Shown in pieces: positions 35,196 through 46,868 of a stretch of DNA of 64,000 bases. Position 1 is the stretch's first letter, and each line of letters begins with the position of its first letter. The notes beneath the pieces were generated by a model that saw nothing but the letters and a program-made list of their open reading frames with translations, was not told where the DNA came from and did not search any database. Origin of the DNA: Carnegiea gigantea (Eukaryota > Streptophyta > Magnoliopsida > Caryophyllales > Cactaceae); the NCBI GenBank assembly GCA_029747015.1, contig JAKOGI010002486.1, positions 41,749-105,748 of the forward strand. The letters are read 5' to 3'. Position numbers and translations under genes: made by a program.

Positions 35196-36427
35196 TGAAG
35201 ATTCAGATCACCCTAGAGGGAGTTGAATAGGATGATTATAGAAATAAAATTAAAACAGAAATAAAATGCAGAAATTAAATAAAGACAATGTCCAAGGATA
35301 TTTTAACGAGGTTGGGCCTCAATTAAGCTTAAGTCTCCACCTAGAGTATCCAACTCTGGGATTCAACACTCTACTTTTTTTATTAAGATAAACTCTCAAG
35401 AATCTCTCAGAGTCACCTCACTCTAGAGATCCCAATCACTTAAACCAACCTTTTGGTTTAAGATTGGGGGAAGTTGACCTCACAAACTCCAAGTTCACTC
35501 CTTAATATTTTTTCACACCTCAATTCTTTGATGTCAAAAGAAAGCTTAGTATAATAACTCAATGTGTATTCTCAATGCTTTTCGTCACTTTCTTGGATGC
35601 TTTACTCTTGCACTTGTGATCTCTATTTATAAGCTTGCTAGTCGTGCCCTCAATCAACCAAGAAGGAAGTTTATGCCCAAAATATCTTGAAATCTGATTT
35701 CAGGCCCTTGAAATATAATCTCCATATTCTGATTTGATTTTCTTGTGAGCTGAATATTTTGATTTGATCTTCTCTGCAAATAAGCCACGTTGGATATGCT
35801 GCACATGATATTTTTCTTACACACGATGTTAGCAATCTCTTAAAATGAGTAGCAAGAGACTTCGAATATCACTTTGATATTATTTTGCAAATTAAAATTG
35901 TATCTCATTTAGTGGAATATATAAGTTAACTCAGTAAGATCAAATCATATAAGATTGAAGCAAGGCAATATTATCTTTAAGTGATCTTATACAATTCTCA
36001 AATTTGAAATTCAAATTTGAATAGGATAGAGCATATTTTCAAATCAAATAAAATCTTTAGATATTAGATGATACCCACATATTTTTCTACCCATATACAA
36101 ATATTAGGATAGACAACTTAATTCAATCAAATCCGTTGATATTACTTACTTAGATTATATGGACAAATATCCATGGGAACTCAATATTCTATCATATCAC
36201 TTTCATTAATGATCCATCAAAGCTTTTCGTCCAAGACTTAAACTGTTCAAGTGCTAAGCCTATGTATTAATCAAGCATGTAACCAATTTGATGAATTGGA
36301 CCAATAAGAACGTTATATATGAAATTGACAAATAATATGAATATTCAATAAATGACTATTTCATATATAATTATTATCTACATTGTTGGTTATCATCAAA
36401 ATCATTATGTGACTCCTAGAGTCAACA
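35196..36427 (-). mobile_element. Sirevirus-like solo LTR
   Basis: 1,232 bp. On the minus strand it starts TGTTGACTC, has a TTTTGATGATAACCAAC segment as at the start of the Sirevirus LTRs in this window, and ends CTTCA. Flanked by ATGAG at 35191-35195 and 36428-36432, a perfect 5-bp TSD. No internal region. Confidence 0.85.
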
Positions 36428-36432
36428 ATGAG

Positions 36433-38640
36433 GTTTATGAATTAAGAGTATTATGTTTCTTAGTTCTACTTTTTTCTATAGGTGAATATATGTAGACAAC
36501 ACAAAATCTTAGCAGGTTGTTTATATATTTAAAGTATCTCAATATAGCTTAGAATATATTTTTTTAAATTAAAGTATAAGTTCATGTACTGAATTACAAA
36601 CTAGAAAAATATTAGGGGAAATATGTTGTTTTTTGTTATATGAAAGGCTCATATAAACTTATCATTGTGATAAAGATCATATTGACAATGAATATAACAT
36701 TTGGTAACCTTTGCCCTATTTTTATTATTAGTGATACTAACGTGATAATGTTTTTATTTTGATTATGTTTTTATTTTTAAATATGGTAAGGAGCTATCGT
36801 GAATTTTTTTACATATTTTTACAAAGGTTTATGATATTATAATGCTTTATTTCAATGTTTAATACAATGTCTATAGTCATTTGTTTCATGGGATAATGAT
36901 GTGAATTTTATGATTAGTTTTAGAATTCTTTTTTACTTGCAAGTGCACAAGGTTAATTATAGACTAACAAGTATAGAGTGCCGATCCCATGAGAAAAAAT
37001 AGTGATTTTAAATTTTAACTTTTTCAATTATAGAGAATAAGCCAATTGGGGAGCTCAATTATCAATATGAATTAAAGGAGTAAAAGAAAAGTAAATGTGT
37101 CAAGTAGAGAGAAATCAGATTAGGAAATGATCTAGGACTTTAGATTTCACCATTGATGTAAATATTGAATTACTAATTCAAATGGGATTCAATTTGTCTC
37201 TTATTCAACCTAAGCAACAAGCATGAGGTCATAAGTTAAAAAGATGATTTTAATTATCAACTGAGATCATTTATCTAACGGTTTAGCATGAATCATTCTT
37301 TTAGACATAAGTTGTCTAATTTCTAGTATAAATTATTCAATTTTAACAATTATAAATTAAAAACCCAATTGCATAAAATCATATTAGCCTACAAGGTCTA
37401 ATATTCATTTGAGATTGCAAATTAAACTATTGTAATCAACATGAATAAACAATAATATTAAGATGCATAAATTGGTTAAGTTCAAGTACAAACTCAAAAT
37501 TATGCTATTATAGAGACAAAAATAACCCCATAAGCGATTAGCAAAATAATACTATTATCAAGGATCCATTCTAATTCTAAAAATCAGTAGTTTAGCCGGC
37601 CATAGTTAGTGAAAAGACTATTGAAGTTGGTATATTTCATTTTCTATGACCAAACTTTTATACTCAATTATGCAAATGATATAATCAAGCACAATCTCTT
37701 AAATTTAACTGATAAATGAGATGAGAAGAGAAGAGAAGAGAAAAATAGCTAACAAAACTTATTTTCTTCTAAACCCCTCAACCTAAATGATTTCGTCTTA
37801 CAAAAGACTTTTTTCTCTCTAGAAAAAAAATAGAAGATAGGGGATAGAAGAATGCTTAGATGCTTGAGTGCGTGAATAGATGAATGCATTTTTTTCGCAA
37901 CCTTGACCCATTTTTATAGTAGAAATCCAACCCCTTAGCTCACATGGAAAATGGGAGCACTTTGAGAGGTTGGGGCTAATGTTGAGCTAGGCCGGCGGGC
38001 TGTGGACGAACAGGCCCACACGTGGGAGTCTGAGAGGGTGAGTGAGGAAGAGAGAGGGGCTGGGGAGCACGGCTAGGCCGCGGGCCAGCCCAGATGGGAG
38101 AGAGAGCACGATGAGAAAGAAGAAGGCTAAGGGGTAGAGCAGGCCCAAGTAGAGAAAAGGCGGCTCGTGGAGATCAGAATGGAAGGCTGAGCGTGAGAAA
38201 GAGAGAAATGCAGTGCTGGTAAGGCTTCTGTCTGGTGCCTTGGGCAGCGGGTCTGACCCATTTCGAGCTGGACTTTTTCCTTTTTTTTCCCCTTAGTTTA
38301 CTACTGGGCTTTTGAGCATATACACTTGGGAACTTGGACAGAACCGATTCGATCTAATCAATTTCGTGCTCAAATTTATTTATTTTATTTCCACATGAAA
38401 ATCATACATAATATGCATTATTTATTCATAAAAATATATTTCAAAGACTTAAAAGTAGGTAAAATGAAAAATAAAATTACATATAAAATATGAATTATTA
38501 GATAAGTAAATCTCTTCATATCATTAACTAGTAAAAGAGACTCAAGATTTTTGAAGTGCCATTTATATATTTAGCAAATTATAAGTATAAATAGAGTATA
38601 TAAAATAATATACAAGTTACAAAAAGAGAGTTTTGTATAA
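36433..38640 (-). repeat. Probable LTR or related repeat relic
   Basis: A minus-strand TATA-like CTATAAAAATGGG at about 37907-37919 and the word ACTTGCAAGTGCACAAGG (36940-36957), common near plant LTR-element ends, suggest an LTR relic with a GC-rich, purine-rich portion (37960-38260). I could not find TSD or exact ends. Confidence 0.35.
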
Positions 38641-38644
38641 TTGA

Positions 38645-40028
38645 CAAAGCGAAGCGTCGTATTAAAACTAATGACCTTCCAAATGTTTGAAAGTGAGAGG
38701 GAGATTAAGGCAAAGAGCAATGGTTCTAAGGAGATAGAAATAGTTAATGAATCTATTATCCATAATGATGTCCTATTAAAGAAGCTTGGGCTTAGACCTA
38801 ATTTTCACTAGCTCCTTCGTGCTAATTCAAGTTTACAAAATGGTCTAAAACTTGGATTTGTGTGTCCTAATGAAATAGATGTGATAGCTAGTGAAGTCAT
38901 TAGTAATGAGGATGTGCAAGAGGAAATTAAGTTTTGGCCAAATGTTTTAGTTGGACATCTTGGGAGGTTTTCTTCTTATTTGACTAATGGTCAAAACTCC
39001 AGGGTTTAATTCTAGAAGCATGTGTCTAAGCCCAGCATCTATATGTACAAGAATAGCTAGATTATTATTCTAGTTTGAGCTCCCAAGGGTGCGCATAAAT
39101 TTTTAAAAGAAGGAACCGAGACCTTGGATATAAGAGCTTTGATTATTAAAAAGTGGTTTGTTAGCTTTAGTTTTGCTAAGGAAGAACTGACTACAGTATG
39201 CCTCTTTTGATCCATCTATTGGATTTATGTTTACGTGCTTGGTCGATTAATATTTTGAGTAAGATCGTAAGCCTAGTTTGCATTCCCTTATATGCTAACT
39301 AATAGATCTCATAGAAGAAAAAGATATCATATGCCCGTGTGCTTATTGAGGTTTATTTAAGGACATACCTACCTCATGAAGTCTCTATAAATTTGCCAAA
39401 TGGGAGGCATTATATATACAATCTATTTGGTATGAATATGTGTCGTGCTGTTGCCATAGATGTGAAGGCTTAGGACCTAAAGCTAAGGAATGCAAAAGGC
39501 CAAGCAGCAGTTGGATGTGGAAGGATAAGACTCCTGCTAATTAATGGGGACAATTCCTCTAATGAGAGAGTTTACTTTATTGAAGATGTTACAGTTTAGA
39601 TTATAATGGAAAGAAACTCTCCATCTCAATCTAACAATTTTTTAGAAGAAGATAATCAACTCTAACCTAGTCATATTACAACTAGTGGAAAGGACCATAG
39701 TGACTCTAAATCTCACAAATCTATTAATAGCTCTGGTTTTAAGGTCGTAGGGAGGATTATCAATCATTGCCGTTTTCAGAAAGGTTCTCAATCAAGAGGT
39801 ATTTTCTTGAGAGATTCCTTTCATGCTTTAAAGAATGCTAGAAGCTACTCAAGTAGTTTTAAGTGGAAGTAAGAGGAGAGATACTTCATAGAGTATAGGT
39901 AGAAAATTATTTGCTCCTAAACAATCATATCAAGATCTTTGGATGGAATGGGCGGTACATGAATGACCTACTAAGCAGACGGAGATTAGTTCTATATTTT
40001 AGAATAATAAAGTAGTTTTTGTTGGCCT
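38645..40028 (+). pseudogene. LINE ORF1 with start of ORF2, decayed
   Basis: Piecewise translation shows an ORF1-like series ending in a zinc knuckle, CHRCEGLGPKAKEC (about 39455-39500; the CCHC His position is altered), preceded by the conserved block around SHRRKRYHM and LPNG-like residues. A following FKVVGRI segment fits the ORF1 C-terminus. Near 39950-40025 the endonuclease start of ORF2 appears (PTKQTEISS and NNKVVFVGLL). Similarity stops at about 40028. Many stops. It is a different copy from the ORF2 fragment at 33.2 kb, because the order is reversed. Confidence 0.75.
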
Positions 40029-40156
40029 TCTGAAGAACTACGTTACCTGGACTCGGCTGAGCAGGGTGCCGTACCTGTGTTGACACGATCAAACACGGAG
40101 CCGGATACGGGATATGGGTCAGTTTTAGGTGCTAATTTGTCATATTTTACGTGCCT

Positions 40157-41732
40157 TGTTGAGTTCGTGAGTATACAACCACAAGAGGGGAGTGAATTGT
40201 GATGTCTGATTTTCACATTGTAAATAACAAACACCCTCACAGAGGTTGTTCTCAAATGACAAACATCCTGATAGCTTGTTTGCACGGGGTGTTCTCAAAT
40301 ATTGCAGATGCGAAAATCACCAAGATAAATGCGGAAAATAAAGCACACATAATTTTTACGTGGAAAACACCTCTAGCCCAACTGAGGTGTGAAAAACCAC
40401 GACCTACCTCGTGTAGGATTTAACCACTTTCACTAACGGGCTTCACACGTTACAAATGTAACACACCTTGTTACAACTTGCAACCACGTAACCTTCTTCC
40501 CAAAGACAGGTTACACCACGTCCAACCTTCGCAAGATTAGACACGTCCAAGTCCACACGACTAGGACACACTCACTCACTTTTCTGATCCAAGATCAGGG
40601 TTACAAACACCTTACAGGGGGTGCTTCTCACTAAGCAGATGTAAGGTACAATGAAGATCCTATTATGCCAATGGTTTGAAAACTCAAATCAAACACAGCT
40701 TGTCACGGTTTTGCTTTTCAGAATGAAGCTCAAGAATTTTAATGTGAAAACCGAGTTTCCTGATTTTTTCCAGATTTTTCAGAAAGCTGTGTTGCTTCTC
40801 TTTTTCAGTCTGAGTTTTTTCTATCTGCTTCTTGGCCTTTTTATGGGAGAGAAAAGCTGCGGTTTTTAAACACAAGGTCCAACAGTCAAAAACCAAAGAA
40901 TCAGCTAAGTATGGAAAATGATTTGCAAACAAAATATATTCTCCAACGGCTAATGATGAATTTATCCCAAAATATAAGGGATTTTGTTATCTTAAAAGAT
41001 AACCCTTATCTTCCCATAGCCGTGAAGAGGTTTAAAGAGATTTTCAGCTTTTACCAAATCCGAAAATATAGTCATAGGAATCTTTTGATTTGGCAAATCT
41101 CCCAAACCTATTTTCGCAAATCTCCATAATATTTTCAAGAACTATCCTCTCCAGAAAAATAGCAATTTTGAAATTCAAAGAAAGTATTCTGGAGATCTTG
41201 GCCAACCAAAATAAATTTTCAAAAATAATCGGGTATGGCCACTGCAGTTCAGAAACACCCTAGGCACCCTGTTTGCAGGGTTGTTCGCAACTGGTGTTCT
41301 GAAGTACTTTAGCGCAAATACCGATTCAAGAGGTGTTTAAAATGATGTTTTCAATATTGGCATATTAACAAGAGTCTAATTAAATAAAACCTATATACCC
41401 AAGACTTCTTGTTTTGAACCAGTCATCTTGTCCGAGATTTGTAGAGCTGCTGTGAACACCAAGGCCACCTTGTTTGCTGGGGTTGTTCTTTGCATTGCTA
41501 GAGTTCAGGAACACGCTTTACAATCAACTGTCGAGATGGTGTTCTTGACTTAATATGGAATCACCAAGTAAAACCTGTCTAGAAGACTTGTTCTCACATG
41601 TAGCAAACCAGTTAATACAATAAAGATCACAAACACCAGTTAGGCCTGTTTGGAGATCGTGTTCGGAGCAACATTACTTGGACAAATTTTTACACTTGGA
41701 TTTGTTATCATCAAAACTAAATATAATCAACA
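40157..41732 (-). repeat. 3' LTR of the Sirevirus
   Basis: 1,576 bp. Minus strand begins TGTTGATTATATTTAG and ends CTCAACA. It retains a 368-bp segment (about 41315-41682) that is deleted from the 5' LTR. Confidence 0.95.
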
Positions 41733-41750
41733 AATTCCCCCTTTTTGATG
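41733..41750 (-). other. Polypurine tract of the Sirevirus
   Basis: Minus strand ATCAAAAAGGGGGAATT abuts the 3' LTR. It primes plus-strand DNA synthesis. Confidence 0.9.
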
Positions 41751-41827
41751 ATGACAAACCAAGTGACCATATTGACAAAATTTAAACGCGCTTAACAACG
41801 TTTAATGCTGATAGGGATCTGCTGATA

Positions 41828-41920
41828 GGGATCCTCTAGGTGCTAGGTCATATCTGGGATCCTCTAGGTGCTAGGTCATATCTGTCCATATGGTCTTATT
41901 CCCCCTTTTGGCATCATTAA
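41828..41920 (-). repeat. 28-bp tandem duplication and second PPT-like tract
   Basis: GGATCCTCTAGGTGCTAGG occurs twice, 28 bp apart (units from 41828 and 41856). Next to it, minus strand ATGATGCCAAAAGGGGGAAT (about 41899-41918) repeats the PPT form. Multiple PPT-like copies upstream of the 3' LTR are a known Sirevirus trait. Confidence 0.65.
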
Positions 41921-42062
41921 AAAGCATAAGCAACAGTAGTAATGCAAGAAAAGCAATATAGAGCATAAGGTGCAAGTAGCATTAATAAAGGGATATTGCA
42001 TTAAAAACATTACAATGCCAAAAAAACTGAGATGAGAGGAAACAAGAGAACAGCCTAGAGAA

Positions 42063-43346
42063 TCAGGGAGCAGGGGGTGGTTTCGTTTGCAGAGGAGGGA
42101 TGCTAGGGGCAAGAGTGGAGAGAAGTGCAAGCAAATCTTCATGGCGTTTGGCCGAGAGAGCTCGTTCCTCAGCAAGAGCAGCCTTGACAGCTGAGAGCTC
42201 ATCCTTGAGGCGAGCATTGTCCTCAAGAACAGCCTCAACCTTGACGGAAGGTTGCCCAGAAACAGGTGGTCGAGGTGGTCGACGACCCTGTTTGGAGACT
42301 GACCCTTCGCCAACCTCATAGCCACACCCTAGCAGAGTGTCAATCCCAATCTCATCAATGATTTGGGCCACCACTCTTCGTGTGAGCACTATCCCAAAGT
42401 GCTCAAGCACCCTTGTCAACAGAAACCCATAGCCAAGATCATGTGCCCGGGTGGTGTTCGCAATTCGCTCTATGTGGCGAATCATGATTGCAGGGAGGTT
42501 TACTGGTTCCTCCCGATCCAGTAGGTCCACCAGACATTGATCGAAGGCATCTGCTGAGTTTCGCCCTTGACCTCGCGGTATTATGTTCTTGATGGTGAAC
42601 ATAAATAGTAGTTGGTGCAGGGAGGTCATTTCACCCTTCTTAACCGAGAGGGGTGTTCTCAGGCCCTGTTTTTGACTAAGGCGTTTGGACACCTCTAAGA
42701 GCCTGGCTGTTTCCAGGGCAGTTTTGTCGTCCCTCACATACACAGCAAATCCACGAGAATGGATGCCCAGAATATCACCAAGGGTGGCTGCATCAAAGGA
42801 GAAATGGCACTCATTGACAGCACTTGTCACCACCCCATTTGTGACAGAGCAGTTGGCATAGAACTCAGCCAACTCAGGCACAGAACACCCTTGCTGGGTG
42901 TTTGCAAACAACTCAAGCCAGCCTTGGGCTCGAAGCTTGTTCAAGAACACCCCCAGATCCTGTTCCTCGAAAAAGCTTACATTTACTACCTTCCCCCTGA
43001 CGACATTGCGCTTCAGCAACTGCACATGTTTGTCAGACATAGGAGAGGGAGTGAACTGCTTTGGGCGTTTAAGGACAGGAACAGAGGTGGTAGTTTCTGG
43101 TAGGGGGGCTGTTCTGGGCTTTCGCTTGAGGGGTGTTTTGGCAGGAGAGGGCTTCACAGCAGGTTTATTGGTTGGTTTTGGAGGAGATTGTTCTTCAGAG
43201 GACTCGGAAAACACCGGTGTCCCCTGTTTGAAGGTGGTGTTCTCAGAGTCAGAACTCGAGAACCCTTCAGAAGAAGAAGAAATCTCCTCGATGATAGGAG
43301 CATTAACATCTTGTGCCTTGGGAAGGAAAGAAAACACACCGAGCAA
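42063..43346 (-). CDS. Sirevirus envelope-like protein, intact ORF
   Basis: 427 codons without interruption, placed between the end of pol and the PPT, where Sireviruses carry an envelope-like third gene. Residues 15-130 are Ser/Pro/Lys-rich and probably disordered, with a basic KRKPR patch. Residues about 115-340 form a globular region of the plant-transposon type, starting at FFEEQDLGVFLNKLRAQGW. Residues about 370-410 look like a coiled coil (heptad Leu/Ala). I see no signal peptide and no transmembrane segment, so a membrane role is unsupported. The start ATG is not certain; the reading extends slightly upstream into pol-flanking sequence. Expression could be from a spliced or internal message. 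Function unknown. Confidence 0.78.
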   Translation of the reverse strand: MLGVFSFLPKAQDVNAPIIEEISSSSEGFSSSDSENTTFKQGTPVFSESSEEQSPPKPTNKPAVKPSPAKTPLKRKPRTAPLPETTTSVPVLKRPKQFTPSPMSDKHVQLLKRNVVRGKVVNVSFFEEQDLGVFLNKLRAQGWLELFANTQQGCSVPELAEFYANCSVTNGVVTSAVNECHFSFDAATLGDILGIHSRGFAVYVRDDKTALETARLLEVSKRLSQKQGLRTPLSVKKGEMTSLHQLLFMFTIKNIIPRGQGRNSADAFDQCLVDLLDREEPVNLPAIMIRHIERIANTTRAHDLGYGFLLTRVLEHFGIVLTRRVVAQIIDEIGIDTLLGCGYEVGEGSVSKQGRRPPRPPVSGQPSVKVEAVLEDNARLKDELSAVKAALAEERALSAKRHEDLLALLSTLAPSIPPLQTKPPPAP

Positions 43347-43595
43347 CCAAGGGGCGTACCTGTTCTCTGTATTATGCCTGTTCTTTGCCGTCTGATCTGA
43401 TTCGACTGAATGGCATTAAGACGGCTCCAGTACATCCCCTTATGCTGTACTAAGTAGATAAGAGACAAAAAAAATGCACGCAATTCGGGTGTATGCAATC
43501 ACATCCGTTATTAATAAAATTTGCAAACAGGGGGAGAGAACAGGGTGTAAAGGTTGATCTTACCAAACCCAGTTCATGTTCTGGAAACAGGTATC

Positions 43596-44554
43596 TCAGG
43601 GTGTTCTCACCAACCCTAGTTCCAGTCTATTTCTTTCAAAATGATCTCTAGCGAGTGCCTTAGTGAATATATCAGCAATTTGATTTTCCGTTGAGCAAAA
43701 ATTCATAGAGATTAAACCCTTTTCAACATTATCTCTCAAGAAATGATGTCGAATGTCAATATGCTTTGTTCTTTTATGTTGACATGGATTTTTGGCAATG
43801 TTAATTGCACTTGTGTTATCACAAAAAATAGGAATGCATCCAATGTCAACACAAAAGTCCTTAAGCTGTTGCCTTATCCACAACAGTTGAGCACAACATG
43901 AAGCTGCTGCAACATATTCAGCTTCTGCTGTGGACATGGCAACTGAATGTTGCTTCTTGGTAGCCCAAGATACCAAACAAGGTCCAAGAAAGTGAGCCAT
44001 ACCTGAGGTACTCTTTCTATCAACTAGGAATCCAGCATAGTCAGCGTCAGCATATCCAACAAGATCAAAATTGCAACCTTTAGGATACCATAAAGCTAAA
44101 TTGGGTGTATGTTTCAAATACCTTAGTATCCGTTTAACAGCCTTAAGATGAGTTTCCTTAGGATTAGACTGAAACGGGCACATAAACCAACACTAAAAAC
44201 AATATCAGGTCTACTAGCGGTTAGGTATAAGAGTGACCCAATCATACCCTTATAGAGTTTCTCCTCAACTGAGGGACTCCCATCATCCATAACCAACTTG
44301 GTTGAAGGAGAAATAGGAGTGTCTATGGGTTTGGCTGACTCCATCCCAAAACTCTTAAGTAACTCCTTGATATACTTTTGCTGATGGATCATGGTGCCGT
44401 TTGGAGTTTGCTTGATTTGTAAGCCTAAGAAAAAATTAAGCTCACCTATCATGCTCATCTCAAACTCACTCCTCATCATATTTGAAAATTCATTGCATAA
44501 ATCATGATGAGTTGCACCAAATATAATATCATCAACATATATTTGGACAATCAA
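43596..44554 (-). pseudogene. Sirevirus RT C-terminal part and RNase H
   Basis: Two overlapping open pieces, 44123-44554 and 43596-44183. The first has the catalytic YVDDIIFG motif and LNFFLGLQI. The second is RNase H with YADADYAGFL, STAEAEY and FCDNTSAI, and ends in the HIDIRHHFLRD and DIFTKAL motifs of the Copia pol C-terminus. One frameshift near 44150 separates them. All catalytic acidic residues I can check are present. Confidence 0.9.
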
Positions 44555-45110
44555 AAAAATGTTCCCCCTTAGATTTTAGAAACAAGGTATTGTCTACCTT
44601 GCCTCTTCTAAAATCATTTTCAAGTAAAAAACTTGACAACCGTTCATACCAGGCTCTTAGAGCTTGTTTTAAACCATAAAGTGCCTTGTCAAGTTTAAAA
44701 ACATGATTTGGAAAATCACCATTTTCAAAACCAGGGGGTTGTTTGACGTACACCTCTTCTTTAAGGTATCCGTTTAGGAATGCACTTTTAACATCCATTT
44801 GATATAGCTTGATTTCCATATGAGCTGCAAAGGCTATTAAGATTCGAATAGCCTCAATTCTAGCAACTGGTGCAAAGGTTTCTTCATAGTCGATCCTTTC
44901 TTCTTGATTGTATCCTTGTACAACCAGCCGTGCCTTGTTCCTAGTGACTGTTCCTGACTCATCCAGTTTGTTTCGGAACACCCACTTGGTTCCAATGATT
45001 GTTATCTCTGCAGGTTTAGGTACAAGGTGCCATACTTTGTTTCTCTCAAATTGATGAAGCTCTTCTTGCATAGCCGTGATCCAATCTGAATCTGCAAGAG
45101 CTTCATTCAC
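44532..45110 (-). pseudogene. Sirevirus RT N-terminal part
   Basis: 192 codons with the Copia RT entry [28 protein letters not shown], the DVKSAFLNG motif (catalytic Asp) and [15 protein letters not shown] frameshift at about 44550 puts the YVDD half in another frame, and another at about 45107 separates it from integrase. Confidence 0.9.
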
Positions 45111-46474
45111 ACTTTTGGCTCAATGTTAGAAAGAAAAGCATAGAAAGCACAAAAATTCTTTAGTTTAGATCTAGTTTGCTCTCCAGTATTAATATCTGAC
45201 AAGATTTGATCAAGAGGGTGCGAACTATGGTGCTTCCATAGTCGTGGAGTAAGAGGATCCATAGACCCATGCTCTACTCTAGTCGTAACATAATGCTTAC
45301 GATCATCTCCCGAGCCTGTTTCTGCACATGTTTGTAAGTCTATTCCTGAAGAACACGGTTCCGAACAGGGTTCAGCGGTGTTTTTCCTTGTTTGGTGTTC
45401 ACCTTGCCTGCTGTTTTGAGGAACACCTTCAGGAGTTGTTTTCTCCATGGTGTTCTTACCTCGTTTATCTTGGAGCAACACTTCTTTTCGGACAAGACCT
45501 AATTCAAGTTCATCTTCCTGTGCATCATTCTCACTCAACACGTTAGATTCATTAAAAAGCACATGCACACTTTCCTCAACACACAAGGTTCTTTTGTTAA
45601 AGACTTTGCATGCCTTGCTGTGAGAAGAATAGCAAAGGAATATTGCCTCATCACTCCTAGGGTCAAACTTTCCTAAGGCATCCTTCCCATTATTATGCAC
45701 AAAACACTTACAACCAAATGTCCTTAGGTGCGTAATATTGGGTTTTCTGCCCTTGAAAAGTTCATAAGGAGTTTTGCTCAAAATGGGTCTGATCATGCAT
45801 CTATTTATAATGTAACATGAGGTGTTCAATGCTTCTGCCCAAAAATACCTAGGAAGACCACTAGCTATAAGCATTGTTCTGGTCATGTCTTCCAGGGTTC
45901 GATTTTTGCGCTCAACCACTCCATTTTGTTGGCGTGTTCTTGGGGCTGAGAAGTTATGATCAACACCATGTTCATTACAATAGTTAATAAAACTTGCATT
46001 TTCAAACTCAGTTCCATGATCAGATCTCATGCTAATTAAAGAGTGTCCTACTCTCTTTTCAACCTTTTTGAGAAAGGCAATAAAATTCTCAAAGGTTGCA
46101 TCTTTGGATGCCAAAAACAAGGTCCAAGTAAATCGAGAGTAATCATCCACTACAACAAGCACATACTTTTTCCCACCTCTACTGGTTACCCTCATGGGAC
46201 CACACAAATCAATGTGTAATAAGTCTAGAGGTCGAGTAGTGCTTACACATTTTTTCGATTTAAAAGAAGATCTGACTTGTTTGCCTTTTGCACAAGCTTC
46301 ACATACCTTGTCATCATTAAATTTGATGGAAGGTAGTCCAATAACTAGGTTTTTTGAAACAAGTTTGTTTAACAAGGATAAGCTTGCATGACCTAGTCTC
46401 TTGTGCCATAGCATTATATCATCATTTAATGCATTTAAACAAGTCAGATTATTTTGGGAAGAGTGGAAATACAA
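45107..46474 (-). pseudogene. Sirevirus integrase
   Basis: 455 codons. The HHCC zinc region is intact (HKRLGH ... CEAC). The catalytic core has HIDLCGP, RSDHGTEF and the Glu in NGVVERKN, so all three DDE acids are present. The C-terminal tail is long and polar, then the frame ends just before RT. It inserts element cDNA into chromosomes. The protein is separated from protease by a frame change near 46470-46630. Confidence 0.93.
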
Positions 46475-46868
46475 ACTTTATAAACATTTTGACATCGCTT
46501 CCCCCTCAACACAACATCTCCTGTGTCGTCATTCACAACTAAGCAACGTGTTTTTGAAAACAGTACTAGGTTGTTCTTGTCACACAGTTGGAACACACTT
46601 AGCAAATTGTGCTTTAACCCATCAACTAAGTGCACATTATCAATTGAGTGGGAGAGAGTTTACCAATATTACCTATACCGACAATTGTCCCAGACTTGCC
46701 GTTTCCAAATGCTACACTCCCACCATTCAGAGCTATAAGTGAGAGAAAGTTTGATCTTTCACCAGTCATGTGCCGTGAACACCCACTATCAACAAACCAC
46801 AACCGCCTGTTTCCAAGGGTGTTAGTGGGGTTGTTCGTAAGGTTGTTCTCTCTCACTTCATCCTGCAA
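46444..46868 (-). pseudogene. Sirevirus protease region
   Basis: Two overlapping open pieces (46626-46868 and 46444-46635). The aspartic protease active site reads FVDSGCSRHMTG. It processes the Gag-Pol polyprotein. A frameshift at about 46630 breaks it. Confidence 0.88.

Noticed and set aside
42063..43346. 427-codon ORF as a host gene
   Set aside because: It lies between pol and the PPT inside a complete LTR element at the position of the Sirevirus third gene.
42898..43395. 165-codon plus-strand open frame
   Set aside because: Antisense shadow of the envelope-like ORF.
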